From Clostridia bacterium (GTDB lineage: Bacteria; Bacillota_A; Clostridia; Lachnospirales; Lachnospiraceae): 8,927 bases of DNA. The stretch is taken from contig JAAYYM010000092.1 of NCBI GenBank assembly GCA_012515365.1, positions 1-8,927 of the forward strand, given 5' to 3'. The notes under the pieces were generated by a model. The model was not told the DNA's origin, made no database searches, and worked only from the letters and a program-made list of their open reading frames with translations. Shown here one piece after another: positions 6,347 to 8,927 of this stretch (its first letter is position 1; every line of letters starts with the position of its first letter). The position numbers and the translations under genes were made by a program.

Positions 6347-8629
6347 TTAATATGAACTCATTGGATTAAAATCAAATTGTACACGAATACGTTTGTCATC
6401 TCGTTGATTTATCCAAGCTTCCATCATATCCTTCATTTGTGTTAAAACACCGTATTCATCTGCTTTAATATAAATCATACGGCGGTAGACATCATTGACT
6501 TTTCTGACAGATGCGTCAGCAGGACCGATCACAATTGCCTTTGATAAAGCCTTATCGCATATTATATCATAATTCTCATTCTTTTTCATCTGCTTCGGAT
6601 TTATTCTGATCAGATCGGATAAATCCTGACTGTATTCCTTCACAAGAAGTTCATTCATCCCCTCTGTCATAACCGCCAGCATATGTCCACTCGGTGGATA
6701 ATGCATTAACTTCCTGTAACTGATTTCTTTTTCATAAAATCCCACATAATCCTGATCTGCTGCACTGATAATGCTATAATGATCCGGCACATAGGTCTGA
6801 ATGATGACTTCTCCAGGACGTTTGTCTCTGCCCGCCCGTCCTGCCGCCTGCGTCAGCAGTTGAAAGGTACGTTCTGCCGCCCGGTAGTCATTCACATGTA
6901 AAGAAAGATCCGCTGCCAGAATACCCACTAACGTCACATAAGGAAAATCATGTCCTTTTACAATCATCTGCGTTCCGACCAGAATGTCAGCTTCTCTATT
7001 TGCAAATCTGCTTAATATCTTCTCATGTCCATTCTTTTCCTTTGTCGTGTCCATATCCATGCGTAATACTCTTGCATTCGGAAATTCCTTTTGTATCAAT
7101 TGTTCAATCTGCTGTGTTCCTGCTTTCATACCTCCGATAAAGGTAGATCCACATTCCGGACATTTACCTGTTTCTGTTTCCTCATACCCACAGTAATGGC
7201 AGATCAGCTTATGATTTTTATGAGAAGAAAGAGAAATATCACAGTGCGGACATTTCATAACATGTCCACAGGCTCTGCAGGAAACAAATCCGGCATAGCC
7301 TCTGCGGTTCAAAAACAACATAATCTGCTCTTTCTTATTCAACCGCTCTTCAATCAATTCCCTGAGTTTTGTACTTAATACAGAACGGTTGCCACTTTTT
7401 AATTCAGCACGCATATCTACGATATGAACCTCAGGAAGCTTTGCATTGACCGCTCTTTTCGTCAATTCGAATAGTTTAAATTCACCGGTTTTTGCACGAT
7501 AATACGATTCAATAGAAGGAGTCGCTGATCCCAAGATAACAGATGCCCCACACATATCGGCAAGTGCAATCGCAGTTTCTCTTGCATGGTATCTTGGCAT
7601 CGTCTCACTTTTATAGGAAGCTTCATGTTCCTCATCAATTACAATCATGCCAAGGGACTCAAATGGAGTAAACAATGCGGATCTTGGTCCGATCATCACG
7701 TCAATCTCACCCTTTTTTGCACGGTCAAACTGATCATATTTTTCACCCTCAGAAAGTCTGGAATGCAGTGTTGAAACACGCTCACCAAAACGCTGATAAA
7801 ATCGCATGACTGTTTGAAAGGTCAATGCAATTTCCGGGATCAGTACAATAGCCTGCTTTCCCTTTTTGATAACATCTTCGATCAAGTCAATATATAGTTC
7901 AGTCTTTCCACTTCCTGTAATTCCATGCAGAAGGTATACTTGATTTCTGTTTGCAGTTAAATCTTGTTTGATCAAATCAACAACAGACTGCTGTTCCTCA
8001 TTCAGCTGTTTCTTTTCGATTCTCTCTCCATCATATTTAACAGGATTCCGATAGATCTGTGTAGAATCAGTCTTTAATACATCTGCTTCTTCCATAGACC
8101 GAATCGTAGCAGTTGATATATTTAATTTCTGTCTGACCAGCTCGTAAGGCAATTCCGACTGTTCTATCAAAGCTGATAACAGCCTGTATCTGGCTGTCTG
8201 ATTCTTTTTTTCAAAAACTTCCAGCAGACTGATTGCCTCCTGTGTCGTTAATAGCAGTCGAATGCTTTTGGATTCCTTTGCTTTCACCTGCTTTTTAATA
8301 GGAAGAACTGTTTTTAATGCTGTGATCATGGTAGAACCATAATTCTGTTTCATCCACCATGCCAGTTGAATCAATCTTGTTTCAACAAGTGAATTGTCCG
8401 TTAGAACCGAAGCCACATACTTCATCTTTTCTTCTGGAAACTCTGCCTGACCGGTAAGTTCCAGAATGTACCCCTTGATCAGATGATTTCCTTTCCCAAA
8501 TGGGATTTCCACGACAGTACCAGGGTGCAGTTTTTCTTTTAGATCCTGTGGGATTAGATACTGAAACGTCCGATCCAGCTTCTCGTGAGAGATATCGACA
8601 ATGATATTTGCATATTTATAATCCGACAC
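6347..8629 (-). CDS. priA: Primosomal protein N' (replication restart helicase PriA)
   Basis: Superfamily 2 DNA helicase that recognises stalled forks and D-loops and reloads the replicative helicase. With the GTG start at 8629 it has 760 residues, normal for Firmicute PriA. In order: an N-terminal DNA-binding domain starting ANIIVDISHEKLDRTFQY, a winged-helix region (about 140-195), Walker A GITGSGKT (236-243), the DEEH box (332-335), the GSATPS motif (367-372), a cysteine-rich zinc-binding insert with eight Cys (451, 454, 460, 463, 477, 480, 490, 493), and motif VI QAAGRAGR (594-601). All catalytic and zinc residues are intact. The frame extends to an ATG at 8650, but that ATG has no ribosome site, whereas AAAGGAGGTG stands just before the GTG. 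It appears to be the first gene of the operon. Confidence 0.97.
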   Translation of the reverse strand: MSDYKYANIIVDISHEKLDRTFQYLIPQDLKEKLHPGTVVEIPFGKGNHLIKGYILELTGQAEFPEEKMKYVASVLTDNSLVETRLIQLAWWMKQNYGSTMITALKTVLPIKKQVKAKESKSIRLLLTTQEAISLLEVFEKKNQTARYRLLSALIEQSELPYELVRQKLNISTATIRSMEEADVLKTDSTQIYRNPVKYDGERIEKKQLNEEQQSVVDLIKQDLTANRNQVYLLHGITGSGKTELYIDLIEDVIKKGKQAIVLIPEIALTFQTVMRFYQRFGERVSTLHSRLSEGEKYDQFDRAKKGEIDVMIGPRSALFTPFESLGMIVIDEEHEASYKSETMPRYHARETAIALADMCGASVILGSATPSIESYYRAKTGEFKLFELTKRAVNAKLPEVHIVDMRAELKSGNRSVLSTKLRELIEERLNKKEQIMLFLNRRGYAGFVSCRACGHVMKCPHCDISLSSHKNHKLICHYCGYEETETGKCPECGSTFIGGMKAGTQQIEQLIQKEFPNARVLRMDMDTTKEKNGHEKILSRFANREADILVGTQMIVKGHDFPYVTLVGILAADLSLHVNDYRAAERTFQLLTQAAGRAGRDKRPGEVIIQTYVPDHYSIISAADQDYVGFYEKEISYRKLMHYPPSGHMLAVMTEGMNELLVKEYSQDLSDLIRINPKQMKKNENYDIICDKALSKAIVIGPADASVRKVNDVYRRMIYIKADEYGVLTQMKDMMEAWINQRDDKRIRVQFDFNPMSSY

Positions 8630-8635
8630 GAACCC

Positions 8636-8645
8636 CACCTCCTTT
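8636..8645 (-). promoter_or_regulatory. Strong ribosome binding site that sets the priA start
   Basis: AAAGGAGGTG is nearly a full complement of the 16S rRNA 3' end. Its GGAGG core is 8 bases before the GTG at 8629. It overlaps the first codons of the longer frame from the ATG at 8650, so translation most likely begins at GTG. Confidence 0.8.
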
Positions 8646-8700
8646 GTCATGACATTGGTTCCTCGTCAAGAATATCATATTTAAAATAAAAAGTATATTT

Positions 8701-8720
8701 TTTTGAAACATTTTGAAACT
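8701..8720 (+). repeat. Tandem 10-base repeat in the priA leader
   Basis: TTTTGAAAC occurs at 8701-8709 and again at 8711-8719, a period of 10 bases or about one helical turn. It lies just downstream of the predicted priA -10 box, within the presumed 5' leader. It could be a protein-binding site or a chance repeat in AT-rich DNA. Confidence 0.5.
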
Positions 8721-8727
8721 AAGCATC

Positions 8728-8756
8728 GTTATATAATAAGGATCATATTTTAACAA
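8728..8756 (-). promoter_or_regulatory. Candidate sigma-A promoter for the priA operon
   Basis: On the minus strand a -35 box TTGTTA (8751-8756) and a -10 box TATAAC (8728-8733) are separated by exactly 17 bases. Transcription would start near 8720, leaving a leader of about 90 bases before the priA GTG. The region is very AT-rich, so chance matches are likely, but this is the best-spaced pair I see on this strand. Confidence 0.45.
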
Positions 8757-8816
8757 AACTGACATTTATCACTATAACTATTGTTCTGTTTGTAGTAAAA
8801 TAATATGAGGTTTGTG

Positions 8817-8845
8817 TTGACATTTTTTTGCCAATACTATATTGT
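8817..8845 (+). promoter_or_regulatory. Candidate promoter of the divergent gene
   Basis: A consensus -35 box TTGACA (8817-8822) is followed after 17 bases by a weaker -10 box TATTGT (8840-8845). An overlapping TATATT (8838-8843) is an alternative with 15-base spacing. Transcription would start at about 8851-8857, right at the inverted repeat, and read into the TTG-started gene at the right edge. Confidence 0.55.
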
Positions 8846-8850
8846 ATGAT

Positions 8851-8870
8851 TGTATTACATTACTAATACA
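8851..8870. promoter_or_regulatory. Perfect inverted repeat, likely operator
   Basis: TGTATTA (8851-8857) and TAATACA (8864-8870) form a perfect 7+7 inverted repeat around a 6-base spacer. It lies between the -10 box and the ribosome site of the divergent gene, over the expected transcription start. That position suits a repressor that blocks initiation. The stem is too short and AT-rich, and lacks a T-run, so it is not a terminator. The regulator is unknown; autoregulation by the downstream product is one possibility. Confidence 0.5.
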
Positions 8871-8892
8871 GCAATATGATTGGAGGATTACT

Positions 8893-8927
8893 TTGAACGA
8901 ATTAATTAAGATAACTGAAATGAGCAA
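8893..8927 (+). CDS. Start of a divergent gene, possibly a MerR-type regulator (cut by window edge)
   Basis: Eleven codons are visible, reading MNELIKITEMS from a TTG start before the window ends. GGAGG at 8882-8886 is 6 bases upstream, and a promoter with an operator-like inverted repeat precedes it, so this is very probably a real gene. The N-terminus resembles the first helix of MerR-family helix-turn-helix proteins in clostridia, which often begin with a short run such as ELIKI followed by E-S/M-S. Eleven residues cannot prove a family, and the match is from memory. An in-frame ATG at 8920 is an alternative start, but it has no ribosome site. Confidence 0.6.
   Translation, partial: MNELIKITEMS

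Noticed and set aside
7091..7378. Plus-strand Cys-containing open frame opposite the priA zinc region
   Set aside because: It arises as the complement of the conserved PriA zinc insert and has no independent start signal.
8732..8737. Perfect TATAAT on the plus strand
   Set aside because: The nearest TTGAAA boxes are 13 and 23 bases upstream, not about 17, so it does not form a well-spaced promoter. It overlaps the better-spaced minus-strand promoter.
8630..8892. Terminator, riboswitch, tRNA, CRISPR or mobile element in the divergent gap
   Set aside because: There is no GC-rich hairpin followed by a T-run, no cloverleaf, no repeated spacer array and no transposase fragment. The only clear structures are the promoters, the tandem repeat and the short inverted repeats already listed.

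Overview
The window looks like chromosomal DNA from a low-GC Gram-positive bacterium, most likely a clostridial anaerobe of the Lachnospiraceae type. This rests on the AT-rich sequence, strong GGAGG-type ribosome binding sites, tight gene packing, and a gene order I recognise from that group: priA, def, fmt, zinc peptidase, rsmB, rlmN, stp, prkC. Genus and species cannot be named from the sequence alone.

Layout. About 97% of the window is one minus-strand gene cluster that reads from right to left. It begins with priA (primosomal helicase), then def (peptide deformylase), fmt (Met-tRNA formyltransferase), a YugP-type membrane zinc peptidase, rsmB (16S rRNA m5C methyltransferase), rlmN (23S rRNA/tRNA m2A radical-SAM methyltransferase), stp (PP2C phosphatase), and the first 325 codons of prkC (Ser/Thr kinase), which runs off the left edge. 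The genes are separated by at most about 30 bases or overlap by 4 to 8 bases. There is no internal terminator, so they probably form one operon with translational coupling. A candidate promoter lies 5' of priA. To the right is an AT-rich divergent intergenic region of about 260 bases. It holds that promoter, a tandem 10-base repeat, a plus-strand promoter, a perfect 7+7 inverted repeat that looks like an operator, and the first 11 codons of a divergent gene with a TTG start. That gene may be a MerR-type regulator, but this is uncertain.

How the genes fit together. Fmt adds the formyl group to initiator Met-tRNA and Def removes it from new proteins. RsmB and RlmN modify the decoding and peptidyl-transferase regions of the ribosome (RlmN also modifies some tRNAs). 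PriA restarts stalled replication forks. Stp and PrkC are the opposing phosphatase and kinase of a Hanks-type signalling pair that responds to the cell wall and growth state.

Four genes (priA, def, rsmB, rlmN) have longest-ORF starts that I think are wrong. In each case a ribosome binding site lies inside the longer reading frame and points to a downstream start. I found no new defence or mobile system here. The window is an ordinary housekeeping operon, and the parts most worth a second look are the divergent regulatory region, the tyrosine-periodic PrkC linker and the unexplained role of the zinc peptidase.
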